The position numbers and the translations under genes are program-made. 64,000 nt of DNA from Sporothrix humicola. Lineage: Eukaryota > Ascomycota > Sordariomycetes > Ophiostomatales > Ophiostomataceae. A model generated the notes under the pieces. It was not told the DNA's origin, searched no databases, and saw nothing but the letters and a program-made list of their open reading frames with translations. How positions within the stretch are numbered: position 1 is the first letter of the stretch; the number at the start of each line of letters is the position of its first letter. Of this stretch, positions 21,241 to 30,694 are shown piece after piece. Location: assembly GCA_021396245.1 (NCBI GenBank), contig WNYE01000114.1, forward strand, positions 43,963 to 107,962. Direction: 5' to 3'.

Positions 21241-21784
21241 CTATTTCTTGGGCCTAGTCGAGTAGTCCTTGGGCGCGTTGACGAGACCGCGGCCCTTCTT
21301 GCCGGCGAGGTAGACGACCTCGATAATGTCGATGAGGTCCTGCTGGTCTTCGATGACAAAGTTGATCTTGTTGTTGTTGCCTGTGCCGAGATCGACCATG
21401 ATGTGCTTGTTGCGAAAGAAGAACATAATTGTGCAGGTATCGTATAGTTCGTACACTGTTCTGTTAGCATGACGAGCGAAGCGAGGGACGGGGAGTGCAA
21501 GAAAACAAGAAAACGAGCGGAGCGAGGTCAGAAAGAGAACGAAACTTACGCGCATTGAAATTCGGGATCTTCTGGTTGTCGCAGCAGTAGATGTCCGCAA
21601 AATTTACGACTTTGGGTGCGATTTTGTACAGGACATTGTCCTGTACCATGCAATCGAGGTCCGTGTGCTTGCCGAAGCGGATGACGACGACGCGCTCCTT
21701 CTCGTCCAAAATTGTATCGTCGACAGCCTTGGCATTCTTGAGCTCTTTCAGTATGGTGACGGAGTCGTCTTTGCGTTTAGCCAT
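21241..21784 (-). CDS. Dim1/TXNL4-family thioredoxin-like splicing protein with divergent N-terminus
   Basis: Predicted 149 residues; exons 21784-21550 and 21455-21241, with a GTAAGT donor and an AACAG acceptor at 21456-21458. The fold is that of the U5 snRNP 15-kDa protein: RVVVIRFG, MFFFRNKHIMVDLGTGNNNKIN, DLIDIIEVVY, GRGL and a KDYST end. The N-terminus is a Lys/Asp-rich MAKRKDDSVTILKELKNA instead of the nearly invariant Leu-Pro-His-Leu...Gly-Trp-Val-Asp-Gln start. The central segment (KHTDLDCMVQDNVLYKIAP) is also off consensus. So this is either a second, diverged Dim1 paralogue or a lineage-specific form. The intron carries a GAGCGAAGCGAG mirror repeat. It is convergent with Sm-G. Confidence 0.8.
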
Positions 21785-22503
21785 ATTGATGTGTGAGAAT
21801 AGATAAAGGCAACGGTAAAGCAAGACTGTTAATATTTGTCGTCAAGGATGGTCGAGGAGGGTATGATTAAGGAGGTTGTTGATGTCGTCAAGTTCAGATG
21901 GAAGGTTGCCTACTTTTTTTAGCGCCACCGATGCTATTGGAGGGGCTTTTTTTCGAGGGGCGAATACAATGACTAATCCACGAGGCTACACGTGACTGTA
22001 CTGAATAGAGATGTCAACAAGTTCACGACATCAATCTGCTACACGTCGGGAATTAATTTCATTCGATTTGATTCTTTTAGATAAGTTCATTTTTTGGTGT
22101 ACTGTTCAGTACTTTCTCAGTGGCGATGTGCTCACTTCTTGTCTGTTCGTGAGCACTCCATCCCCCAGCTGGCTTTCTCTGGAGGTTCGTCTCCTTTCGT
22201 GGACTACAATCTTGAAAGACGTAGCCGCAGTTCAATTACTACAAAAAAGTTCTCTGTCTTTCTGTTTAATGTGGTTGTCTATTTTATGATTGCTTTTGAG
22301 GTCAAAACTTGTGAATTAAATTAATAAATGATTTTGTCCTCGAGTTGTGATCTTTATTTTAATAAAATAGACTAAATTCGGGGATACGTTGTTGAATACT
22401 TTATAGTTTCACGACAACAAAGGAAATAAATTACAATGAAAATAATTCACGCGAATGAAAAAAAGCTGTAAATCGGTCATGGACTGCCAAAGACCATTTC
22501 TCA
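21785..22503. other. Intergenic, AT-rich
   Basis: Promoter side of the Dim1-like gene and 3' side of the coiled-coil gene. The 22300-22450 part is strongly AT-rich. No gene seen. Confidence 0.45.
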
Positions 22504-23784
22504 TTATGCCTTCTTTTCTTCAAGACCACCATCGTACGCTGGCGGCCCAACCTCTTTCTGTCCATCTTTCTCTCGCAACGTCTTTTCAAACAACCCCACA
22601 CGGAAGGCCATGAGTTGCTGGCGACCGTCGTTGAGAGCTTCCTCAGCTGGTACACGCTCTTCACGGATAGCGTCTGCACGCGCCTGTGCTTTATCAGCCT
22701 CTGGATTAAGCACATCTAGACATCCCTGTACAGCCTCTTGAGTATCCTGGATCTCCATGTGGAACAGGTAGTCTGTGAGCGGCGTGTTGACGGCCTGATC
22801 CAGAATATTGGCGACGCTGTGCCCCTGGCCGGCAACCGATACTTTGGGCAGGAAAATAAGAGCCGACAAGTGCTCGGGGTCCATTTGTTTGGCGAGCGCG
22901 AGGTTGTGTTCTGCTTCGGCCAACAGCCCGGGAACTTTGGCTAGATTGTGGCGTTCGATGCGGTCGGCGCGCGTAGACGAAAAGTGGCGCCTGTCCATTT
23001 CAAGGAGGTTGGCGGCTGTCGTGGCTGAGCTGCTATGAACGCCGTTGAAATCGACAATGTCCTGGCGGGAGTACTTGAGGGCGGTGGAAATATATCCCAA
23101 AGCGGCCGTGACATTGGCGCGGGCGGCATTGAGGCGGCCCAGGACGGCCAGCGCATGCGTGAGTCGGGTCTGGATGGCGTCGTAGATGGACTGAGAGACT
23201 TTGACGGCGGCTTCGAGGGAGTCTTCTTCGAAAAGACCGGGCGAGGGTCCGTCAAAGACGCTGTTGTAGAGCTCGTCCAATGCGATGAGGGCGGCCGTGT
23301 TCTGGTCTTGTTGAGAACGCAGGTCGGTCCGCTGCTTCTTGAGTTCGGCTAAGTCCGTGTCAATGCGGTCGAGCTTGACTTGGGCCTTGCTGGCCCAGTT
23401 GCTGGCTTCAAAGTAGGCATCCTCCTCGGCCTCGAGCACTTTCTTGTCGGTGCTGTGGCGGTGGAACAACTTTCCCAGGGAACTCTCGGCCTGTTTCTGG
23501 TGCTTGTCGAGCGTGGCGCGCTGTTCGCGCAGGTTGGTATTGAGTGCCGATACGAGCTGCGAAGCGTCAAAGCCCTTGTTGCTTAGGTCGGTAATCTGGA
23601 GCGCAAGTTCGCTGAGGGTTGACTTGGCATGCTGGGTGTCGGCGATCTGTTGGATGAGGCGATTGCGCTCAGAAGCAGCGGCGAGGATGCGAGAGGATAT
23701 CGAGGCGTCGTCCTTTGTGTCCGAGATGGAATTGACCTTGACGTCTTGAGTTTCTTTAGTGTCTTTTGCGTCTTTTGCGTCCAT
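22504..23784 (-). CDS. Coiled-coil protein, unknown function
   Basis: 426 residues from the ATG at 23784; the frame runs up to 23847 but the first 21 residues look like leader translation. The N-terminus DAKDAKDTKETQ is encoded by a short imperfect repeat. Most of the chain is heptad-rich and helical (about residues 35-200 and 225-340), with few aromatic residues and no membrane segment or signal peptide. The C-terminal tail is Gly/Pro/Lys-rich. It resembles uncharacterised fungal proteins with tropomyosin- or BAR-like helices, but I cannot name a family. Intronless, facing away from the next gene. Confidence 0.65.
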   Translation of the reverse strand: MDAKDAKDTKETQDVKVNSISDTKDDASISSRILAAASERNRLIQQIADTQHAKSTLSELALQITDLSNKGFDASQLVSALNTNLREQRATLDKHQKQAESSLGKLFHRHSTDKKVLEAEEDAYFEASNWASKAQVKLDRIDTDLAELKKQRTDLRSQQDQNTAALIALDELYNSVFDGPSPGLFEEDSLEAAVKVSQSIYDAIQTRLTHALAVLGRLNAARANVTAALGYISTALKYSRQDIVDFNGVHSSSATTAANLLEMDRRHFSSTRADRIERHNLAKVPGLLAEAEHNLALAKQMDPEHLSALIFLPKVSVAGQGHSVANILDQAVNTPLTDYLFHMEIQDTQEAVQGCLDVLNPEADKAQARADAIREERVPAEEALNDGRQQLMAFRVGLFEKTLREKDGQKEVGPPAYDGGLEEKKA

Positions 23785-25414
23785 CGTGAGGTTGCTTGGC
23801 CAGTCGTCTAGACCAAATGAAAGACTTCTTTCACAAGATTGACCCAACGTCTCCTATTATAAATTTGGTGAAAGAAGACCAGACCCTGAACATCCAGCAA
23901 TCCGGGTCTAGATGTCTGTTCGCAAGTTAAGCTTAAGGAAGCCCCCACCACCCGAATCAGCCTAGCCATTTAAAATGGGTGAGAGACGGCCTCCAATGCT
24001 TGGCAAAGGATTGGGGAGAAATGGGAAGAAAACTCCAGGCTTTTTGCATGTGGGAGTAGCTCGTGGGCCTGTTGCCATTTTTTCTTTCTTACTTGGTTGT
24101 TACAATGTCGTCGATATACACTTGTATGCTGGATTGGTGGTGCGACATCGCGTTGTTGTCTGCTGACTGGCGAAAAAAGAAAAAGAAAACAAAAGGGGAG
24201 TGACTTGAGCATTCAAGACCAACTGCTGTTCGTGGGGTTTCCTCCTCTTTATCTCGTCCTTTCTCCTCCGGAAGCCTTTCCTTATTCATCCTTCCGGAGC
24301 ATCGTGTCCTGTGGTGGGCGATTCATCTCCCTTTTATCCTCTTTGTTGCCGCTGATGCTTGTTGCGTTTCGGAGCTTATCGTCCTGTCAATAATGAGGCG
24401 GGCTTTTTGATGTGTGTTTGGGCAGCTGGAGTGTCTCGGCGTCATTGACTCGTCCCTTTGCAGGCGTCTGAGTGTGCTTGAAGGCGCTTGGGTTGCACTT
24501 GAATGCACTTGGATTGAACTCGAATGGACTTGCGAGATCTTGCTCCCGTTTGGCGATTTCGGCGGCGGTTATTTTTTGCTTGGTTTCCTGTTCGTTCCTG
24601 CTGGCTGCTGTTGGTTTTCCGTTCTTTCCCTGTTAGTCTTTTGTCGGCGTCTGCTTGAGCTGCAGAGCTGGCCCAACTGGCTCGAGGCAGGTGCGCCCCG
24701 CCAAAATTACCCACCTGTTTCTGTCTAATTATGGCAGCCCCAAGCGCTGTGACAGCGGACTTTTGTTTTCAAAGTCGGTGGACTAGGCCTTGCCCGACGC
24801 CCTGACGTCACCAAAACGCGCCTTCCGTAGCCCGCTCCCGACTCAATCTCGATGGCTCATGCCTGTTTTATCTGCGGACTTTCCATGCTTTTGTGAGTCT
24901 TTTTGTGAGTTACTTCTAGAGGTTCTTATTTTCCCTATTTTTTTTTTGACCCGAATGCTCTTTCCGTACATGCGTTCCATGCATTCTTTACGTTCTATGT
25001 TCCCTGTGCTCTTTCCGTGTGTTCTCGACCAGCACCGGGATCGCACTTTCCCGTTTCTCAGACTTGCCCTGATCTAGGCCCAATCTTTTTGCATTTGGGT
25101 CACCAGCTGCCTCGCCCTTCCCCCTTTTCTTGCTTTTGGCAAACCTCATTCTACTTGTTGTTTGTTGTTATCTTGTATCTTTTGATTTCCGACACTTTGC
25201 CGACTCAGATAACGCATCGCAGACTACAAGTTCATCAAAACACAGACCGCGCCGACCTCGATCTGACCATCCCTGCAGACTGACATCTCGTGCTCAACTT
25301 TCGGTCTCGACTGTTTCGACTGACGTTCGCAACTCTCTTTCCTATCTCTTTCGTCTCAATTATTCCCACTGATATCGCTCGGACGTCCCAATAAACCGAC
25401 GCGACTCTCATTCT
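23785..25414. promoter_or_regulatory. Long divergent intergenic region (1.6 kb)
   Basis: No supported gene. At 24470-24540 there is a degenerate ~11-bp tandem motif around GCACTTGAATG/GCACTTGGATT. From 24880 to 25410 the + strand is T/C-rich, typical of a long fungal leader before the ATG at 25415. Confidence 0.45.
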
Positions 25415-27097
25415 ATGGCATTCGAAGGCCTCAGGGTCGATTCGCAGGGCCTGGTGCCCGTGCCCCCGACCACGGAGGCAGCAGCGGCAGCGCTGGACAC
25501 AAAGCCAAAGACAGAGCCGGAGACAGAGCCTAAGACAAACTCAAAGTTGGAGTCACTGTCACCGTTTATAGGCAACTCGGGCAACAACCTAGCAACGACT
25601 CCAACCCCGACCGTGCATGCCGAGTCGACGCCGCTGTTCTGCCATCCGCCTTCTGTTCCAGCACCTTCAACGCCCAGTATGGCTCGGCCCAGATCTCCCA
25701 AGGGCAGCACGTCTTCGTTTACGACTACGACCACGGGCAAAACCAAAAAGCTGGCCATGCCCGACATACCTTCTGTCGACAGAGCTGCCGTGGCCGCCTT
25801 CCACCGCCAGATCCCGCATTACGCAGCTACACCGCTGCACAGCCTGCCGACGCTGGCTTCAGATTTGGGCGTGGGCCACATTTTGCTCAAGGACGAGTCG
25901 GACCGCTTTGGGCTGCCGTCGTTCAAGATTTTGGGTGCATCGTGGGCCGTCTACAAAGCGCTGGCACGTGTGGTTGGACTGCCGTCTGAAGGTCCCGATG
26001 CTGTTTCTCTGGAGACTCTAGCTGCAACTGTTAGAGCTCATAACGAAAAACATACCCGTGAAGACGGCCTGCGTCCACTTCAGATCTTGTCTACAACCGA
26101 AGGCAATTGGGGCCGCGCCCTTGCCCGCATGGCACGATATACTGGCGGTGTTGCTTGCCGCCTCTACGTTCCCGCATTCATGCCCCAAGCCACCCAAGAC
26201 CTGCTGGCCCGTGAAGGCGCTGATGTGCGCGTTGTGCCGGGCGGAAACTACGACGACTGTGTTGCCCTGGTCCGTTCCGAGGCTGAACGGGATTCTTCTC
26301 TAATTTTGCTCCTTGATGTCGGCTTCGAGGGCTACGAGGATGTGCCCCAGTGGGTCGTCGAGGGCTACAGCACCATGTTGGTCGAGGCCGATGAGCAGGT
26401 GAGCGAGGCCACGGGCGGAGGCGCAGCTACGCATGTAGTTGTGCCTGTGGGTGCGGGGTCGATTGCTCAGGCTGTCACTGCACACTACAAGGCCGCTCGT
26501 GACGTTGGCGCAGGACAATCCATGTCAGATGGCGATAGCGGCATGACGAATGGAGTTGATGGAATTGACGGCGTTGACGGCGTTGACGGCGTTGATGGTG
26601 CCAGTCTTGGCCTCCAAACGACAGCTGTTCTCGCTGTGGAAGCGGATACTGCAGCCTGTCTGCGCGCCTCGCTCGCAGTCGGCCGCCGTGTCACAGTAGC
26701 CACAGCTGACACAATCATGTGTGGTCTCAACTGCGGCACGTTGTCGGAAACCGCCTGGCCCATTCTCCACGCCGGAATTGACTACAGTGTCGCCGTTTCC
26801 GACCGCCAGGCTCACGTGGCCGTGCAGCAGCTGTGGAACGCCGACGGCCGAGCGATTGTCGAAGACGGCGACGAAGAGATGGGCGGCATGCCGGGCAGCC
26901 AAAAGAGCCACAGAAAAAAGGTCAGCGAGGCCGCCGGCGCCAGTGGTGTTGCTGCCGGTCCTTGTGGCGCGGCGACGCTGGCTGGTCTGCGCAAGATCTG
27001 TTCCGAGGCACGGGATATTGTTAATCTGAACAATGACTCGATTGTGGTGTTGTTTTGCACAGAGGGCGCGAGGGAGTACGCCGTGCCTTTTGTGTGA
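25415..27097 (+). CDS. Diaminopropionate ammonia-lyase-like PLP enzyme (tryptophan-synthase-beta fold)
   Basis: 560 residues, no intron. The family cleaves 2,3-diaminopropionate to pyruvate and ammonia. The PLP lysine lies in GLPSFKILGASWA, the substrate loop is STTEGNWGRALA (usually TxGNHGR), followed by YVPAFMPQATQDLL, GADVRVVPGGNYDD, a GAGSIAQAV phosphate-binding loop and CGLNCGTLSETAWP. The first ~110 residues are a Thr/Pro-rich extension, not a clear targeting peptide, and an ATG at residue 89 (25679) is an alternative start. Near residue 380 there is an Ile/Val-Asp-Gly repeat encoded by a 9-bp tandem (26550-26600), an insertion that probably loops out. The Trp in place of His in the loop makes the exact substrate uncertain. 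Confidence 0.82.
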   Translation: MAFEGLRVDSQGLVPVPPTTEAAAAALDTKPKTEPETEPKTNSKLESLSPFIGNSGNNLATTPTPTVHAESTPLFCHPPSVPAPSTPSMARPRSPKGSTSSFTTTTTGKTKKLAMPDIPSVDRAAVAAFHRQIPHYAATPLHSLPTLASDLGVGHILLKDESDRFGLPSFKILGASWAVYKALARVVGLPSEGPDAVSLETLAATVRAHNEKHTREDGLRPLQILSTTEGNWGRALARMARYTGGVACRLYVPAFMPQATQDLLAREGADVRVVPGGNYDDCVALVRSEAERDSSLILLLDVGFEGYEDVPQWVVEGYSTMLVEADEQVSEATGGGAATHVVVPVGAGSIAQAVTAHYKAARDVGAGQSMSDGDSGMTNGVDGIDGVDGVDGVDGASLGLQTTAVLAVEADTAACLRASLAVGRRVTVATADTIMCGLNCGTLSETAWPILHAGIDYSVAVSDRQAHVAVQQLWNADGRAIVEDGDEEMGGMPGSQKSHRKKVSEAAGASGVAAGPCGAATLAGLRKICSEARDIVNLNNDSIVVLFCTEGAREYAVPFV

Positions 27098-27912
27098 ACA
27101 GCACTGGTGACGAGCGAAGCGAAGCAGCTCGAGCTGAAGTAATTACGAGCGAAGCGAAGAAAAGGAGAAAAGAAAAACGACAAGAGAATGTCTGAGCGAT
27201 GAGGGACTCTTGGGTCTAGATTGTCTGTGCTCTGTTTCCGTCCCCTGTCAACTTTGTCGCATCTTGGCAAGCAAGAATAGCCGTTTACCCCGGGCATCCC
27301 AGCATTGCACCAAAAATACCACATGCGAAATGCGGGCGAGCCGTGTTTGACTATAGAGACATTACCCAGACGAGTCGAGACGGAGAGAGGCCAAGAATTG
27401 ATGAGATGGGGACGAAAAAAAGGTAAAATGTTAAGAAAGGAGGAACAAAAAAGAGGAAGGACGAGACGAGCCGTGATCCACGTGATAACTGACCAAGTGT
27501 TCAGAGGACGAGAGACGTGGAAAAGGTCTGTGGTCCGTGGTTTTTGAAGACGGGACGATGCTTTCTATTTCTTTTTGAGTTCTTCTTCCTTTTTGTTCTT
27601 TTCTGGTTTGGAAGGGATCAGTATTGGGTTTGATTCCTGTTTTGCATTCTGCATCTGCGCTGGTCTCGGACTTTCGTTACACGTGCACTGTCCTTTACCT
27701 TTTCTTCTTTACTTTCATCTGGGCGCATTTTGGCTCATCATTTTCATACTTCCTGTCCTTTTATTTTCACCTTCATTTCTGCCATTTATTTCCTATTTTC
27801 ACCTTTTGTTTTACTACCAATTTTGTCTTGCCTTTTTGTCTAGATACCAATTGATTTTACCCTATTTACATTCCCTCTTTCACCTTTTCGTTTTGTCACC
27901 TTTCCTGCTACC
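27098..27912. other. Intergenic, with two mirror-repeat motifs and a pyrimidine-rich leader
   Basis: GAGCGAAGCGAA occurs at 27112-27123 and 27147-27158 just after the lyase stop. From 27560 to 27912 the + strand is T/C-rich and probably the leader of the next gene. No gene is seen. Confidence 0.45.
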
Positions 27913-30405
27913 ATGGCTGAACCAAACGACTTTACCGACGAGGAGCGCGCGCTCTTTGACCGACTCAACATTGGCAAAGCTGGAGGCTTGCCTCTTCCTT
28001 CGTTTATTCGCCCAAGCGAAGTCGTCGCGCAAGCTCGTCCGCTGGCCGACTCCATCTTTGAAGACTGGACCAAGCTCAAGGATCTGGTTACACCGCACGA
28101 GACATTGTTGTTTGACCGCTGGAAGAGCCTGAAGAAGCGCAAGCGGCGGGACTTGCTGCAGGATGCTTGGACGGCGGCTTCAGCAGCAACTGCCTCCGTC
28201 GATGGCGAGGATTCGGCTGCGACAACTCTCCCGCTTCCGCATCGTCCAGACCTCGTCGCCTGGCGCCGCCGTGAGCGCGAAAAGGGCCAGCAGCTCAAGG
28301 ACACAAGCAACACGGCATCGTTTGCAGCGCCCGAGAACCTGGTGACCTTGCTCGACTGGACGGCCGAGGACCGTGCCGCGTTCTTGTGGCCGCACCTGTC
28401 TCTGGAAGACTTGGCGCTGCGGTCGACGAGCACACGCGCTCTGTGGCTACTGGCGACGTCGCGTGCGTCTTCGCCCCCCGAGGCCTTTGCAGCGTCCGAT
28501 CTCGACACGACACGTCTGGGAAAAGCCTGCTTGGCACTTCTCCCTCGGTACTTGAACCAGTATTCGATGCTCTTCCGCGGACGGACGACGCCCGAGACGT
28601 ATGGTCAACTGTACACATGGCCTGAGCTGGAGGCGGAAACCAAGGACAAGGTCGAGGCACCTGGCAGCGACTCGTTTGCGACGCGCGGGACGCATCCTGG
28701 CGAGGGCCTGTGGATTCTGACGATCCAGGCACGGCTGTACCGGTTCCTCGTGCTCACTGTCAAGGCCATTCTTGGGTCTTCTGTTGAGAGTAATGGAAAT
28801 GGAAACGGCGAGGCAAAGGAGAAGAATGGCGACAAGAACGGTGAAAAGTCCATCATTGAGGCATCCAACGACATTGATCTTCCTGCCCGCTCACTCGAGA
28901 CTCCATATAGCGTTTCGCCAACCAAGCTCGACCTACAAGCTCTTCTTGATATCACCAATGCCAAGGCTTGGGAAGCCGAGGACCATGTATGGGCACTGCG
29001 TACCGATCCTGCTTATCTGAGAGACAAACTCCGGGAATGGGCACTCCACCGCAAAGAGCGTCTGGTAACCGTTGAGGGCGTGGCTCCTGATGTCAATGCA
29101 GAGGTGACGCCGACTATTGTCGATGCTTGCCTGCGCCGTGCGCTTGAACAGGCCGAGACGTGGAACTCGGTGTACAGCAAAGTGTCTCTGCTGGCGCAGC
29201 AGATGGAGAAGCATGCGGGCGAAGTGGCCGAGGCGCAAGAAGATGGCGGAAGCAACGCTGCCAGACTTCCCCGCGATGTCCTTTTGTCGTTTTATGCCCT
29301 GTACTACCACATCCGCAGCTTTGAGAACGAGCCTGTTGGGCTGCTGCAGACGGGCGCCTTTTCGGCACCAAAGATCAAGCAGCACTACCGCCTGGAGACC
29401 GCTGCTGACGGCAAGACAAACGTCGTGGCGTCCGAGGGAGACGATGCACCGCCTGTTGTCGGCGACGAGAGCGAAGGCCATGCGGCTGCGAGCAGCGATG
29501 CAAACCAGCCGATTGCAGCTACCCTCTGGGCCTTGACTGGTCTGCAGGACGACGCGACACGGCAGCTGTTTGGCCGACAGACGCTGCTCGACGAGCTGGA
29601 GGCAGCTGCCCGCGCAGCAAACGTGCTTTCCGGCTGGGCGCTGGACCAGGTGTCGACTCTCGCCCTTTATGCTCGCTGCACTACTCTGTTGGATGCGTTC
29701 CAGCCGTGGGCATCTGCCTATGACCAGACGGTCCAGCAAGACACGGAAGTGCGAGACATTCTGGTCATGGACTTCCACATGTCGATGGGCCGGCTGAAAG
29801 CGCTGCTTGAGCACGGCCTTGGAGTGACTGCACCTTCGTTTGTGGCGAGAGAGGAAGGCACCGGCATCGACAATGAGCGCGACGTGGGTGAGCTCCGCAT
29901 CTTCTGGGCCACCATCTACCAGACGCTCGAGTCCAACAAGGCACTCACGCCGCGCCTCAAGGAGATCTTGTCGAGAGAAGACGAAAAGGCATCGACTGGG
30001 CCTGCTGGCGAGCGTCGCATCGTGGATCGTCGTGCAGCGCGGGTGTTCCGTGCGCTGTTCCACCCGGTCGGTGGCAGTGGAACGCCGGCTACTCTGACCT
30101 GGCCGGATGTCGTGCACGCTCTCAAGGTGGCAGGCTTCACGGCCGAGCGGCTGTACGCGTCGGCATGGCTGTTTGTGCCTGGCCCTGTGGCCAAGATGGC
30201 GGCGATTGTGGCGACGGCCAAGGGCGCAGGCAGACGCGGCCCCAACAAATCGACGACGCCGCGTCCGAGCTTGTTCCACGAGCCGGTGAGCGAGAACGGC
30301 GAAGTGCCCAAGCTGACAGCGGCCGAGGTGCGGTGGATTGGGAAGAGACTGAATCGGGCGTATGGCTGGGATGCGACGACGTTTGAGGCTGCGCAGTCTG
30401 CGTAG
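27913..30405 (+). CDS. Large fungal protein of unknown function (830 residues)
   Basis: A single open frame beginning MAEPNDFTDEERALFDRLN in a good context (ACCATGG). The chain is mostly helical, soluble and without signal peptide or transmembrane segments. Low-complexity linkers occur near residues 296-315 (Asn/Gly/Lys) and about 500-535. Near residues 770-795 there is a basic patch, GAGRRGPNKSTTPRPSLFHEP. The segment PEETLLFDRWKSLKKRKRRDL-like (residues 60-80; seen as ETLLFDRWKSLKKRKRRDL) is strongly basic. I do not recognise a catalytic motif. It resembles lineage-restricted ascomycete proteins, and no function should be assigned. The long antisense frame on the other strand is a shadow. 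Confidence 0.7.
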   Translation: MAEPNDFTDEERALFDRLNIGKAGGLPLPSFIRPSEVVAQARPLADSIFEDWTKLKDLVTPHETLLFDRWKSLKKRKRRDLLQDAWTAASAATASVDGEDSAATTLPLPHRPDLVAWRRREREKGQQLKDTSNTASFAAPENLVTLLDWTAEDRAAFLWPHLSLEDLALRSTSTRALWLLATSRASSPPEAFAASDLDTTRLGKACLALLPRYLNQYSMLFRGRTTPETYGQLYTWPELEAETKDKVEAPGSDSFATRGTHPGEGLWILTIQARLYRFLVLTVKAILGSSVESNGNGNGEAKEKNGDKNGEKSIIEASNDIDLPARSLETPYSVSPTKLDLQALLDITNAKAWEAEDHVWALRTDPAYLRDKLREWALHRKERLVTVEGVAPDVNAEVTPTIVDACLRRALEQAETWNSVYSKVSLLAQQMEKHAGEVAEAQEDGGSNAARLPRDVLLSFYALYYHIRSFENEPVGLLQTGAFSAPKIKQHYRLETAADGKTNVVASEGDDAPPVVGDESEGHAAASSDANQPIAATLWALTGLQDDATRQLFGRQTLLDELEAAARAANVLSGWALDQVSTLALYARCTTLLDAFQPWASAYDQTVQQDTEVRDILVMDFHMSMGRLKALLEHGLGVTAPSFVAREEGTGIDNERDVGELRIFWATIYQTLESNKALTPRLKEILSREDEKASTGPAGERRIVDRRAARVFRALFHPVGGSGTPATLTWPDVVHALKVAGFTAERLYASAWLFVPGPVAKMAAIVATAKGAGRRGPNKSTTPRPSLFHEPVSENGEVPKLTAAEVRWIGKRLNRAYGWDATTFEAAQSA

Positions 30406-30694
30406 AGGCAAGGAAACGTGAAGAAAACAACAAAAGGTGGGAGGAAAAAAGGAAAAAACAGCGACAGGACAAAGAAGAATCTATTACTTTTCAACAAGAT
30501 ATGAATATACACGAAGGAAGATGGTAGAAATGACAAAAGAAAAAGACACTAAAATAAACCAACCAGCCGTGCCGATGACAGTCTTTTTGCGCCGCCCGTA
30601 TACCCAACAGATAAAACCGTAACGCCGTGACAAAGTAAGGCCTGATGAAAAAGATATGTGACAGAGAAAAAAGTGTGTCATAAACGCTGTACCT

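Noticed and set aside
28933..30411. 492-residue open frame on the minus strand
   Set aside because: Antisense to the 830-residue gene, whose codon use and start context are far better; no motif in the antisense product.
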